From Algoriphagus pacificus (GTDB lineage: Bacteria; Bacteroidota; Bacteroidia; Cytophagales; Cyclobacteriaceae), in assembly GCF_017254845.1 (NCBI RefSeq), contig NZ_JAFKCU010000002.1, positions 868,001 to 932,000 on the forward strand: DNA of 64,000 nucleotides, given 5' to 3'. Position 1 is the first letter of the stretch. Each line of letters starts with the position of its first letter. The position numbers and the translations under genes were made by a program. The notes under the pieces were generated by a model. That model saw nothing but the letters and a program-made list of their open reading frames with translations, was not told the DNA's origin and did not search any database. Shown in pieces: positions 7,654-16,936 of the stretch.

Positions 7654-10600
7654 ATGATATCAGATGTATTTATAAAACGACCGGTAACAGCCATGGTGAT
7701 TTCTATCGTCATCGTGCTGGTGGGAACCCTGGCGATTCTCAATTTACCGGTTTCACAATATCCAGACATCACACCACCCGTAGTTTCCGTTGCGGCAAAC
7801 TACATCGGAGCGGATGCCACAACTGTCGAGCAGACAGTAGCAACGCCAATAGAAACGCAGATTAACGGTACCCCGGGAATGGCTTATTTGTCTTCTTCCA
7901 ATACGAGTACCGGGCAGATGCAAGCCAACGTAACTTTCGAAGTAGGGGCAGATATTGACATCGCTACTTTGGATGTGCAGAATAGAGTAAGTATTGCAGA
8001 GCCTCAGCTACCTGAAGCGGTTAGACGTTTGGGAGTAGTTGTTAGAAAGCGAAACCCATCAATTATGATGGTAGTCAGCATGACCTCTCCAAATGGAACC
8101 CATGATGCAAAGTTCCTTTCCAATTATGCCAATATCTACATCAAAGATGCTTTGCTTCGAGTAAATGGAGTGGGGGATATTACACCTTTGGGACAGGATT
8201 TCAGTATGCGCGTTTGGTTGCAGCCTGATAAAATGGCACAATACAATATTTCTGTCAAAGAAGTGTCTGCAGCAATCCAAGAACAAAACCTGCAGGTAGC
8301 TGCTGGTACGGTTGGAGGGATGCCACAATACAATGATCAGGCTTTTGAATATGCTATTACAGTCAATGGTAGATTGGAAGATTCTGAGCAGTTTGAAGAC
8401 ATTATTTTGAGGACTAATCCTGCGGATGGCTCTTTGGTCTACTTGAAGGATGTGGCAAGAATCGAATTGGGTCAATTTGACTATGGAAGATCTTCTATTT
8501 TGGATGGAAAGGAATCTGCAATCCTCTTGGTTTACCAAGCTCCGGGAAGTAATGCATTGGAAACGGCTGAGGGCGTATATGCTGCTTTGGATGAGTTGAA
8601 AGCCACATTTCCGAATGACTTAGAATATACAATTTCCTTCGAATCCGTATCTGTTGTGGATGTGTCTATCAAAGAAGTGCTACACACCTTTATGGAGGCA
8701 TTGATACTGGTGGTAATTGTAGTATTTCTGTTTTTGCAAAGCTGGAGAGCTACCTTGGTTCCAGTTTTGGCGATTCCGGTTTCCATCATCGGTACGTTTA
8801 TTTTCTTTCCGCTTTTAGGTTTCACGATCAACACGCTGACTCTATTTGGTTTCGTGCTGGCCATCGGAATTGTGGTGGATGATGCGATTGTGGTGGTCGA
8901 AGCTGTCCAACATTACATTGACAGTAAAAAGATTTCCGCTAAAGAGGCTACTCGATTGGCGATGAAAGATATTACCGCTCCGGTTATCGCAATCGCATTG
9001 ATTTTGAGTGCAGTATTTATTCCGGTTGGATTTATTCCAGGGATTGTAGGAAGAATGTACCAGCAGTTTGCGATTACAATCGCGATTTCTGTGTTGATTT
9101 CAGCTTTCGTTGCTTTGAGTTTGACTCCAGCACTTTGTACGCTTTTGCTGAAACCATCAGAGGTCAATGCAGAAGGAAAAGGTCTGAACAAGTTCTTCTA
9201 TAAGTTTAATATTTGGTTTGAAAAGACGACCAAATCCTATTCAAATGGTGTGAAGAATTCCATCAAAAGAGCTCCACTCGTATTGATTATTTTGATCTGT
9301 ATTTTCGCTGGGACTTTTGGATTGTTCCAAACCAAACCTACCGGATTCTTGCCTACAGAGGATGAAGGGCGATTGTATATTACACTTGAACTGCCTGAAA
9401 GTGCATCAAGCACCCGAACCAAAGAGGTGATGATGCAAATGAACGACATGATGCAAAGTGTGGATGGAATCAATCACGTGACTGGGATTGCTGGTCTAAA
9501 CGTGATCAACTTCTCTTTCAAAAGTAACTCTGCAACCATGTTTGTGCAGATGGATCCTTGGGATGAAAGAAAAGAGCCATCCAAGCAGCTTTATGGAATT
9601 ATCGCTCAGCTAAATGAAAAGTTTGCTGGAATTACTGATGGAAATATCGTTGTCGTGCCACCACCAGCGATCCCTGGTTTGGGTAGAACAGGAGGTTTTA
9701 GTTTTATGCTAGAGCAAAGAGCCGGCGGTAGAGATATCAAAGAGATGGAACAGGTGATGGGACAATTTTTGGCAGCTGCCAATCAGCGTCCAGAAATTGC
9801 GATGGCCTATAGCTTCTTTAATGCCAAAACTCCAGGATACCATATAACTGTGGATCGGGAGAAAGCCAAAAAACTTGGCGTACCGATGACTGAGATTTTC
9901 TCTACCATGTCTAACTACATGGGAAGTAGCTATGTGAATGATTTCACCAAATATGGAAGAAACTTCAGGGTAGTAGCCCAAGCTGATACGAGTTACAGAT
10001 CAGGAATCGAAGATCTGATGCAATATTATGTGATTAATTCAAAAGGCGAATCAGTTCCTCTTTCTGCTTTAGTGAGTTACGAGGTGGTTGAAAATGCATC
10101 AGTAATCTCTCACTACAATCTCTTCAGATCTGCAGAAATAAATGGGAATGCTGCTCCTGGCTATAGTAGTGGACAAGCTCTGGCAGCTTTGCAGGAAGTG
10201 GCAGCTCAGGTCTTACCGGCTGGATATGGCTATGATTTCTCTGCTTTGAGTAGGGAGGAATTATCATCTGGAAACAGCACGATTTTGATTTTCTCCTTAG
10301 CAATCGTATTGGTTTCGCTCTTGCTTGCTGCCTTGTACGAAAGCTGGTCTGTACCATTTTCTGTTTTGCTGGCTTTGCCTTTGGGGGCTTTTGGAGCAAT
10401 TGTGGCATTGCATTTTCTACCAAAGTTGGATAACAACGTTTACGCCCAGATTGGTTTGATTACGTTGATTGGTCTAGCAGCGAAAAATGCGATTCTGATT
10501 GTTGAGTTTGCCAAAGAACGTGTGGATAGAGGAATGCCTATCTTGGAGGCTACATTGGAGGCTGTCAAATTGAGATTAAGACCAATTGTAATGACATCAT

Positions 10601-10827
10601 TGGCATTTATTCTTGGAGTAGTTCCATTGGCGCTATCAAATGGTGCAGGAGCTGTGGCAAGGCAAACAATTGGTTGGACTGTAATCGGAGGGATGCTCGC
10701 AGCGACATTCCTTGCTATTTTCTTTGTCCCGGTATTGTATGTGACTATTACCAAGATTGCCTATGGCAAGAAAACCTTGGCAGAATTGGAAGCGAATTAT
10801 GATCCAAGCAAGTACGAGGATCATTAA
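7654..10827 (+). CDS. RND multidrug efflux pump, HAE1 (AcrB-like) family
   Basis: A 1057-residue inner-membrane proton/drug antiporter, full length for HAE1 pumps. It has twelve membrane helices in two halves with large periplasmic loops (about 30-330 and 560-870). The proton-relay residues are present: paired Asp409-Asp410 in IVVDDAIVV on TM4 and Lys944 in GLAAKNAIL on TM10. The N-terminus (MISDVFIKRPVTAMVIS) is typical of AcrB-type rather than metal-exporting CusA-type pumps. With the preceding TetR, TolC and adaptor genes it makes a self-contained tripartite pump; a terminator follows the stop. Substrates cannot be inferred; hydrophobic drugs, dyes or bile-like compounds are usual for the family. 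Confidence 0.95.
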   Translation: MISDVFIKRPVTAMVISIVIVLVGTLAILNLPVSQYPDITPPVVSVAANYIGADATTVEQTVATPIETQINGTPGMAYLSSSNTSTGQMQANVTFEVGADIDIATLDVQNRVSIAEPQLPEAVRRLGVVVRKRNPSIMMVVSMTSPNGTHDAKFLSNYANIYIKDALLRVNGVGDITPLGQDFSMRVWLQPDKMAQYNISVKEVSAAIQEQNLQVAAGTVGGMPQYNDQAFEYAITVNGRLEDSEQFEDIILRTNPADGSLVYLKDVARIELGQFDYGRSSILDGKESAILLVYQAPGSNALETAEGVYAALDELKATFPNDLEYTISFESVSVVDVSIKEVLHTFMEALILVVIVVFLFLQSWRATLVPVLAIPVSIIGTFIFFPLLGFTINTLTLFGFVLAIGIVVDDAIVVVEAVQHYIDSKKISAKEATRLAMKDITAPVIAIALILSAVFIPVGFIPGIVGRMYQQFAITIAISVLISAFVALSLTPALCTLLLKPSEVNAEGKGLNKFFYKFNIWFEKTTKSYSNGVKNSIKRAPLVLIILICIFAGTFGLFQTKPTGFLPTEDEGRLYITLELPESASSTRTKEVMMQMNDMMQSVDGINHVTGIAGLNVINFSFKSNSATMFVQMDPWDERKEPSKQLYGIIAQLNEKFAGITDGNIVVVPPPAIPGLGRTGGFSFMLEQRAGGRDIKEMEQVMGQFLAAANQRPEIAMAYSFFNAKTPGYHITVDREKAKKLGVPMTEIFSTMSNYMGSSYVNDFTKYGRNFRVVAQADTSYRSGIEDLMQYYVINSKGESVPLSALVSYEVVENASVISHYNLFRSAEINGNAAPGYSSGQALAALQEVAAQVLPAGYGYDFSALSREELSSGNSTILIFSLAIVLVSLLLAALYESWSVPFSVLLALPLGAFGAIVALHFLPKLDNNVYAQIGLITLIGLAAKNAILIVEFAKERVDRGMPILEATLEAVKLRLRPIVMTSLAFILGVVPLALSNGAGAVARQTIGWTVIGGMLAATFLAIFFVPVLYVTITKIAYGKKTLAELEANYDPSKYEDH

Positions 10828-10848
10828 TTTAGAAACCCTTTAAAAATC

Positions 10849-10888
10849 AAAACCTCCTAAGATGAAACTTCATATTAGGAGGTTTTTT
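10849..10888 (+). terminator. Rho-independent terminator of the efflux operon
   Basis: Twelve-base perfect stem, AAAACCTCCTAA paired with TTAGGAGGTTTT, with a 14-base loop and a run of six T. It lies 22 bases after the pump stop codon. Confidence 0.9.
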
Positions 10889-11140
10889 AGATTAAGTATG
10901 GCTTTCAAGAAATAGGTAGACTCATGATCCAATTACAGATTTTTCGCCAGAAAGAATAATTATGAAATGCCACAGCAGTGAAATCATAATTAAGATTCAC
11001 AGCAAGAGCGATGATAAAAACTTTTTAGCTTTTAGTGACTTGCAATTCCCAGATTACCGATAGATTGGGATGTAAATTTGTAATTCCAATCTCATAAATC
11101 TAATGCATTTGTGATACTCTGCGAACTCTGCGGTTTAATT
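10889..11140. other. Gene-free stretch with two hairpins and a repeat-like motif
   Basis: No open frame of coding quality. Two inverted repeats are visible: AATTATGA/TCATAATT (10958-10965 with 10984-10991) and AGATTGGGAT/ATTCCAATCT (11062-11071 with 11083-11092, one G-T pair). Neither is followed by a T-run on either strand, so neither is a clear terminator for the leftward symporter gene. Bases 11120-11135 carry CTGCGAACTCTGCGGT, a small GC-richer patch. Confidence 0.5.
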
Positions 11141-12562
11141 CTATTTCCAGAAATCAGCATTATCAATTCCTGCATCTTTGGCAATAAATACAGGATCTTT
11201 GCCTTCTTTTTTCTGCTTTTTGTAGTCTTTAAATGCTTTCATCGCTGGTTTTCTTAGCAAAAGAATTGCGATCACGTTGAGCCATGCCATCATTCCAACT
11301 CCAATATCTCCCATAGTCCAAGCAAGCTCGGCAGTTTTGATTGAGCCATAGAAAGTAGCTGCTAAAATCGCCACTCTAAGAACCCAAATAGCCCAAGTAT
11401 TTTTAGACTTACGGATCAAATAACTCAAATTGGTTTCTGCGATGTAGTAATAAGCCATGATGGTTGTGAAAGCAAAAAACAATAAAGAAATCGCTACAAA
11501 ACCTTTGCCCAAGGCAGGGAAATGAGTTCCAACTGCATATTGGGTGTATTCTGGACCGAATGATACTCCAGGTAGGTTTTCAACAATAAAACCTCCCTCA
11601 GGATTTAAAACATTGTATTGACCGGTAAAGAGGATCATCAGAGCGGTAGCCGTACAGACGAAAATTGTATCTACGTAAACGGAAAATGCCTGTACTAAAC
11701 CTTGTTTTACAGGGTGAGAAACTTCAGCAGCAGCAGCTGCGTGAGGAGCAGTTCCTTGACCGGCTTCATTGGAGTAAATACCTCTTTTAACTCCCCAGGC
11801 AATCGCCATTCCAAATACTCCACTGAATGCAGCTTCTAGGTTCATCGCAGATTTGATGATCAATGCAAAAATGGAAGGCACTTCAGTAATATTCATCAGA
11901 ATAATCACCACAGCCATCAATATGTAAGCTGCAGCCATAAATGGAATAACTACCTCAGCGACTTTACTAATTCTTTTGACCCCGCCAAGAATAATCAATC
12001 CCAAAAATGCAGTGACGATAATTCCAGTATACATAACCGGGATTTCAAAGGCATTTTCAACGCTTAGCGCAATACTGTTACTTTGAACACCAGGCATAAA
12101 AAGTGCTGTCGCCAAGATGGTAGCAAATGCAAAAACGATTGCATACCATTTGATTCCTAGACCTTTTTCTATGTAGTAAGCAGGTCCACCACGGTATTCT
12201 CCATTATTGACTTCTTTATAAATCTGTCCTAGTGTTGATTCCACAAAGGCAGAGGCGGCTCCCAAAAATGCGATAACCCACATCCAAAAAATAGCTCCCG
12301 GTCCTCCCATAGCGATGGCAGTTGCTACACCGGCGATATTTCCTGTTCCTACTCTTCCTGATATCGCAATTGCAAAGGCCTGAAAAGAAGAAACTCCTTC
12401 TTTAGACGATTCGCCTTTGAAAAGGAGTTGGATCATTTCTTTGAAATAGGTGACTTGTAGGAATTTCGTCACAAATGAAAAGTAAATCCCTGCGCCCAGG
12501 CACAAAAGGATTAAGGCATCACTCCAAACTACAGCATTAATTGCTTCTACAATTTCTTTCAT
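11141..12562 (-). CDS. Sodium:alanine/glycine symporter (AGCS family)
   Basis: A 473-residue integral membrane protein with about eleven hydrophobic helices. The family signature is strong: SGRVGTGNIAGVATAIAMGG near residue 70 and the GVKRGIYSNEAGQGTAPHAA stretch near 258-276, typical of AGCS carriers that import alanine or glycine with sodium. Length is normal for the family. The C-terminal tail is basic and soluble (KKQKKEGKDP). It is transcribed leftwards, apparently alone. A dyad GGGTTTA-ttt-TAAACCC sits about 45 bases upstream of the start and could be regulatory. Confidence 0.93.
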   Translation of the reverse strand: MKEIVEAINAVVWSDALILLCLGAGIYFSFVTKFLQVTYFKEMIQLLFKGESSKEGVSSFQAFAIAISGRVGTGNIAGVATAIAMGGPGAIFWMWVIAFLGAASAFVESTLGQIYKEVNNGEYRGGPAYYIEKGLGIKWYAIVFAFATILATALFMPGVQSNSIALSVENAFEIPVMYTGIIVTAFLGLIILGGVKRISKVAEVVIPFMAAAYILMAVVIILMNITEVPSIFALIIKSAMNLEAAFSGVFGMAIAWGVKRGIYSNEAGQGTAPHAAAAAEVSHPVKQGLVQAFSVYVDTIFVCTATALMILFTGQYNVLNPEGGFIVENLPGVSFGPEYTQYAVGTHFPALGKGFVAISLLFFAFTTIMAYYYIAETNLSYLIRKSKNTWAIWVLRVAILAATFYGSIKTAELAWTMGDIGVGMMAWLNVIAILLLRKPAMKAFKDYKKQKKEGKDPVFIAKDAGIDNADFWK

Positions 12563-12606
12563 TTTTTATTTGTAAACTTCTAAATCTGTCTAGTTTCCGA
12601 TTATAA

Positions 12607-12623
12607 GGGTTTATTTTAAACCC
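12607..12623. promoter_or_regulatory. Perfect dyad upstream of the AGCS symporter
   Basis: GGGTTTATTTTAAACCC is a 7-base perfect inverted repeat with a 3-base centre, 44 bases upstream of the leftward symporter start and 68 bases after the VOC gene stop. Without a T-run it is more likely a protein-binding site or leader structure than a terminator. Function inferred only from symmetry and position. Confidence 0.3.
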
Positions 12624-12691
12624 GAAGAAAGCAAAATTTTAGCTATAAAATGCGAAGAATCGTTTTTAATGGACGTAAAACTTGATAGACT

Positions 12692-13054
12692 TTAAGATTT
12701 GATAAATTCAATCAATTCAAATCGATTGCCCCATGGGTCTCTAAAAAAACAACGGTCTCGGCCCTCAATCAAAGTTGAAAAACTGATTTCTACATTTATT
12801 GATACCAGAAAATCCTTTGCAGCTTGCAAGTCTTTCACTTGAAAAGCGGCATGCCTTACAGATTGAGTTTGATGGATAGCTTCTTCCCGGATATGGATTT
12901 CAATATCGCCGGCTTTGATCCAAATTGCCCCGTGGGGATGATTCCCTTCAATCTCTTGAAAATTGAGCTTCTCGACATAAAATTCACGAGCCAGTTCTCT
13001 GGTATTTGGAGGAATACTGATCAAAACATGATCTAAGCGTAGAATTTCAATCAT
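12692..13054 (-). CDS. VOC family protein (glyoxalase/dioxygenase fold)
   Basis: A 120-residue single-domain VOC protein with two beta-alpha-beta-beta-beta modules: the first opens with LDHVLISIPPNTRELAREFY, the second with RHAAFQVKDLQAAKDFL and closes with FRDPWGNRFELIEF. Candidate metal ligands are His9, a residue near the end of the first module, His68 and Glu115. Members include glyoxalase I, bleomycin-resistance proteins and ring-cleaving dioxygenases; the closing FRDPWGNRFEL favours the glyoxalase / bleomycin-resistance branch, but substrate and even catalysis are unknown. It has no signal peptide and lies between two unrelated leftward genes. Confidence 0.85.
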   Translation of the reverse strand: MIEILRLDHVLISIPPNTRELAREFYVEKLNFQEIEGNHPHGAIWIKAGDIEIHIREEAIHQTQSVRHAAFQVKDLQAAKDFLVSINVEISFSTLIEGRDRCFFRDPWGNRFELIEFIKS

Positions 13055-13109
13055 GCTTTTAAATTTTTTTAATTCTATGTGAAAGGCGAAACTGAGAAAT
13101 AAATCAAAT

Positions 13110-14282
13110 TTATTGAATGCTTAATTTGTAGATTTTATCATCAAATCCACAGAGATATAATTCCTGGTTTTCATCCACACCAAAAGATGAGATTGGGAAA
13201 TCAGTGTCAAACAATTCAGTGTTTACCGGACTATTTGAGTTCGTCATATCCAGACTCCAAATTCTTCCCGAAACGTAATCTGCATAGATATAAAGTCCTT
13301 TCAGTTGCTGAATTGCCGATCCTCGGTAAACATATCCACCCGTGATCGAAATATCACCTCTTGACCTGTCGTATTCCCAGACTGGAAGCTCAAGTCCTTC
13401 AGTATTGCAATTGGAGGAATTGAAGCAATGAAATCCTTCCATCGTATTCCATCCATAGTTTCCTCCTTTTTTGATAATATCGATTTCCTCGTATTTATTT
13501 TGACCCACATCTCCAACCCAAAGTTCGCCCGTCTTTGAATCAAAGCTAAGACGCCAAGGATTCCTTAATCCATAAGCATAAATTTCCTTTTGAAAACCCT
13601 CGGAAGAACCGACAAAAGGGTTGTCTGATGGAATCGAATAATTCTTGGATCCTTCACTTTTGTCCACATCGATCCTCAGAATCGTGCCTAATAAGGTATT
13701 TCTATTTTGACCATTTCCTTGAGGATCTCCACCACTTCCTCCATCACCAACTGCGATGTATAAGTAGCCATCAGGGCCAAATGCTATTTGCCCACCATTA
13801 TGATTGGAGTAGGGCTGATCAAATTCCAAAAGAATCATTTCACTTGCTTGATCGGCCTGATTTGGATTGGATGCTGAAACTTTAAACCTTGAAATTACAG
13901 TCCTGTTGGGATTGTTGGCTGTATAATTCACATAGAAAAATCCATTTGATTTATAGTCCGGATGAAAAGCAAGCCCTAAAAGACCCTCTTCGTTTCCAGA
14001 ATCATCCACTTTGCTTTCTATAGATAGAAACTCCGATTTAGCAGAAGCCTTTGGATCATTTTCAAAAACTGAAATAACCCCACGTTGCTCCACTACAAAT
14101 AGCCTTTTTGAATTATCATTGGCATGCTGAAAATCCACCGGTCTTTCAAAACTTAAAGAAGGAAATGCTTCTACAACAGCTAAATTTCCATTGATTGGAG
14201 AAGTTGGATTTGAATTATCTTGAGCGCATGCAGTATTAAAAAGAAGGTAGGATAGAAATAGCAAGTTGAAAATATTCCTCAT
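13110..14282 (-). CDS. Secreted PQQ-type sugar dehydrogenase (GSDH / sorbosone dehydrogenase family)
   Basis: A 390-residue six-bladed beta-propeller of the soluble glucose dehydrogenase / HHIP-like family, which oxidises aldoses with pyrroloquinoline quinone. The hallmark NHNGGQIAFGPDG carries a His near 161 matching the catalytic His, followed by the Ca/PQQ loop VGDGGSGGDPQGNGQN (about 178-193), GLRNPWRLSFD and WGD/NYGWN motifs. The N-terminus is exported (MRNIFNLLFLSYLLFNTACAQ); cleavage could be by signal peptidase I after ACA or as a weak lipoprotein signal at Cys19. No PQQ synthesis genes are in the window, so the cofactor and the real sugar substrate are uncertain. It is transcribed alone, leftwards. 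Confidence 0.87.
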   Translation of the reverse strand: MRNIFNLLFLSYLLFNTACAQDNSNPTSPINGNLAVVEAFPSLSFERPVDFQHANDNSKRLFVVEQRGVISVFENDPKASAKSEFLSIESKVDDSGNEEGLLGLAFHPDYKSNGFFYVNYTANNPNRTVISRFKVSASNPNQADQASEMILLEFDQPYSNHNGGQIAFGPDGYLYIAVGDGGSGGDPQGNGQNRNTLLGTILRIDVDKSEGSKNYSIPSDNPFVGSSEGFQKEIYAYGLRNPWRLSFDSKTGELWVGDVGQNKYEEIDIIKKGGNYGWNTMEGFHCFNSSNCNTEGLELPVWEYDRSRGDISITGGYVYRGSAIQQLKGLYIYADYVSGRIWSLDMTNSNSPVNTELFDTDFPISSFGVDENQELYLCGFDDKIYKLSIQ

Positions 14283-14455
14283 TTGGAGCTTTGATTTAGT
14301 GACAAGAGAGATTTTAATTTATTCTCTTAGGATTAACGTGTGATTCAAGATAAAGATATTTGACAAGACTGTCTAGAAGACGGCAGTTTCCATTTGGGGA
14401 TTTTGATCAAAATGAATCGATTTTGAATTAGTTTTAAAAAGTAAGGGAACAAAAA

Positions 14456-14482
14456 AAAGCCAGCAAAAAAATCTGCTGGCTT
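14456..14482 (-). terminator. Terminator downstream of tRNA-Pro
   Basis: AGCCAGCA (14458-14465) pairs with TGCTGGCT (14474-14481); read on the minus strand the stem ends in a run of T. It lies 7 bases beyond the 3' end of the tRNA. Confidence 0.85.
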
Positions 14483-14488
14483 TATGCG

Positions 14489-14562
14489 TCGGGGTGGCAG
14501 GATTCGAACCTACGACCTCCACATCCCAAATGTGGCGCGATACCGGGCTACGCTACACCCCG
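14489..14562 (-). tRNA. tRNA-Pro (anticodon TGG)
   Basis: A 74-base cloverleaf on the minus strand. The acceptor stem CGGGGTG pairs with CACCCCG and is followed by discriminator A. The T-arm has GGTTCGAATCC, and the D-arm is AGCGTAGCCCGGT-type. The anticodon stem CCACA/TGTGG encloses TTTGGGA, giving anticodon TGG. No CCA is encoded. A terminator follows directly. Confidence 0.96.
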
Positions 14563-14874
14563 TGGTTTTTCAAAGATCAGTCGAAGCCTTTCTCCTGAAC
14601 TGGATGCAAATGTAGTGAAATATTCCTTTTTACAATTTCAATTCGATAGGATTTCAATAAATTTTAAGAGACTTTCAATCTTGATTTTATAATTCCTTGA
14701 ATTGTAATTTGTTAGATTTGGATCATACGATGATCTGGATATTAATTCTTTTCAAATTTCGAATCAGAGGTAATTTTCAATCATTTTTATCCATTAGAAT
14801 TTCCGTTTATAACCATTCCACATCTTAATTTTTGAATTATTCACTAGTTTCCATTTCAAAATAATAACCCAGCT
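14563..14874. other. Gene-free AT-rich spacer before the M1 peptidase
   Basis: No open frame and no repeat of note. One exact TAnnTTTG box (TAGATTTG, 14713-14720) is present, but it has no TTTG at a matching -33 distance and would leave a leader of about 150 bases, so I do not call it a promoter. The spacer must hold the promoters for tRNA-Pro (leftwards) and the peptidase (rightwards). Confidence 0.5.
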
Positions 14875-16848
14875 ATGCGAAAAATTTTATTATGCTTTTT
14901 GATGAGTACTTCAGTTGCTTTAGCTCAGCAAAGCGAACTAAAGCCATTAAGGACTTCCATTGAGACATCAGATCGGGCTATCCGCCAGGATGTACCCATG
15001 ACCAATTCCATTCGTAAGGCATTTGCAGAGGGAACAAGAAATTTCACTGGGAAGCCAGGTCCAAATTACTGGCAGATGGAAACAGATTTTACAATAAATG
15101 CTTCCTTGGATCCATCTACTCAAACTATCACTGGTTCAGAAAAAATCCTTGTTCATAATAATAGTAAAGATGATTTGAATGCGATCGTTTTGAGATTGGA
15201 TCATAATATTTTTAGAGCGGACGTGCCAAGGGGTTCCTCGACACCAGCCGAACAAACAGAAGGAATGATTGTGACTCGAATTAAAGTTGGTGATCAAGAA
15301 GTGGATCTTGACGCCGCGCCAGTTCGACGAAATGATCCACCTGCTCTAAGAGCTTATAATCTCACTAAAACAGTTGCTACGATCAGTTTGGCAGAACCGA
15401 TTAAAGCTGGAAGTACCGTTGAACTCGAAATTGATTGGCATACCAAATTACCTGGAGGAGAGAATGGAAGAGGCCATAGAATGACACAGAGATTTGACAG
15501 TACTTTATTTCAGCCAACGCAATGGTTTCCTAGGCTTGCCAAGTATGATGATTTAAGAGGTTGGGAAACCAGCGTGTATCTTGGACCAGCAGAATTCTTT
15601 AACAACTTTGGGAAATTTGATGTCTCTTTGATTGTTCCTGCAGGTTGGATTGTGAGCGGAACCGGCGTGCTCCAAAACCCTGAAGAAGTTTTGACTTCTC
15701 AAGCTTTAGCTAACTATGCTAAAGTTTTGGCTTCTGATGAAGAAACCACGATAGTGGGTGAAAATGACCCTAAAACCACATCTGGGGCAGAAAAGACTTG
15801 GAGATTTGTAGCAGACAAAGTGAATGATTTTGCCTGGGCTACTTCCAATAAATTTATTTGGAAAGGCACTCGTGCTAATATTCCCGGTAAAGGATATGTG
15901 CCTATTTACATGGTTTATATTCCTGAAAGATCTCAATATTTTGAAAATGCAGCAAGCCGAACCAGACATGCCTTGGAGTTTTATTCTCAGCTTTGGGCAC
16001 CTTATCCATTTCCTCAGCTAACTCTACAAGATGGTCCAAGTGCAGGAATGGAATATCCGATGGTAATTAATTCCAATCAGGGAGCAGCAGATCATGAAAC
16101 TGCCCATCAATGGTGGCCGATGATGCTCGGGACGAATGAAACTCGATACGGTTGGATGGATGAAGGATTTAACCAATACATGAATATCCTTTCAGGCGCT
16201 GATAGCAGAGGTCAAGATTACAATCTTGATGGTTTGGGTCAACGATATGGCCAAATCAGTGGAAGTGAAGATGAAGCTCCGATGATGTGGAGCGCCAATG
16301 ATGCTGGGTCAGGCTATGGTTTCCAGACTTACTCCAAAACTCCTTTGATGCTTTCTATGCTTGGAGGTATTGTAGGCGATGAAGCTGTCATCAATGCTAT
16401 GAAAAAATATACTGCAACTTGGGCTTTTAAGCATCCATCTCCTTGGGATTACATGTTTTTTATGAATCATGAATTGGGACAAAACCTGGAGTGGTTCTGG
16501 TATTATTGGCTGTTCACCACAGAATCTGTTGAGGGATCAATTCAAGATGTTAAAGTATCAGATGGAAAAACCGTTGTTACAGTTCATCAAGCCGGACAGA
16601 TGCCTTCACCTATAGTGCTGAAAGTTGAATTTGAGGAAGGAAATGAAGCCATTAAAAAACTACCGAATGCTGAAATGATCGATGAAAATACTGCATTGGT
16701 AACTTGGCCGGTAACTGTTTGGTTTGATGGTAATAAGACTTATAAGGCTGTTCTTGACTTTGGGAATAGAAAAATCAAGCAAATCACGTTAGATCCTCAT
16801 GGAAGATTCCCTGATAAAGTGACTGAAGACAATATCTGGCCGAGATAA
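14875..16848 (+). CDS. Secreted M1 family zinc metallopeptidase
   Basis: A 657-residue gluzincin aminopeptidase with a signal peptide of about 18 residues (MRKILLCFLMSTSVALAQ). An N-terminal beta-sandwich domain (about 60-260) precedes the thermolysin-like catalytic domain. The zinc site is complete: His407-Glu408-x-x-His411 in HETAHQWW and Glu430 in MDEGFNQY, giving the HExxH-x18-E spacing of M1. A GAMEN-like substrate motif appears as GPSAGMEYPM (about 385-394). The C-terminal ARM-type region of larger aminopeptidase N proteins is short or missing, as in many Bacteroidota M1 enzymes. Likely role: trimming peptides in the periplasm or outside the cell. A bidirectional terminator follows. Confidence 0.92.
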   Translation: MRKILLCFLMSTSVALAQQSELKPLRTSIETSDRAIRQDVPMTNSIRKAFAEGTRNFTGKPGPNYWQMETDFTINASLDPSTQTITGSEKILVHNNSKDDLNAIVLRLDHNIFRADVPRGSSTPAEQTEGMIVTRIKVGDQEVDLDAAPVRRNDPPALRAYNLTKTVATISLAEPIKAGSTVELEIDWHTKLPGGENGRGHRMTQRFDSTLFQPTQWFPRLAKYDDLRGWETSVYLGPAEFFNNFGKFDVSLIVPAGWIVSGTGVLQNPEEVLTSQALANYAKVLASDEETTIVGENDPKTTSGAEKTWRFVADKVNDFAWATSNKFIWKGTRANIPGKGYVPIYMVYIPERSQYFENAASRTRHALEFYSQLWAPYPFPQLTLQDGPSAGMEYPMVINSNQGAADHETAHQWWPMMLGTNETRYGWMDEGFNQYMNILSGADSRGQDYNLDGLGQRYGQISGSEDEAPMMWSANDAGSGYGFQTYSKTPLMLSMLGGIVGDEAVINAMKKYTATWAFKHPSPWDYMFFMNHELGQNLEWFWYYWLFTTESVEGSIQDVKVSDGKTVVTVHQAGQMPSPIVLKVEFEEGNEAIKKLPNAEMIDENTALVTWPVTVWFDGNKTYKAVLDFGNRKIKQITLDPHGRFPDKVTEDNIWPR

Positions 16849-16880
16849 ATAGGAGGCGCTGGAACCAGTTATAGATTTAA

Positions 16881-16914
16881 AAAAAGCGAGTTGATAAATT
16901 TCAACTCGCTTTTT
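16881..16914. terminator. Bidirectional terminator between M1 peptidase and lacI genes
   Basis: AAAAAGCGAGTTGA (16881-16894) pairs with TCAACTCGCTTTTT (16901-16914), a 14-base perfect stem with a 6-base loop and T-runs on both strands. It lies between two convergent genes. Confidence 0.92.
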
Positions 16915-16936
16915 CTTTGGAATAAATTGAATGAGC

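Noticed and set aside
14713-14720. TAGATTTG as promoter of the M1 peptidase
   Set aside because: It matches the -7 box but has no -33 element at the right distance and would leave a leader of about 150 bases.
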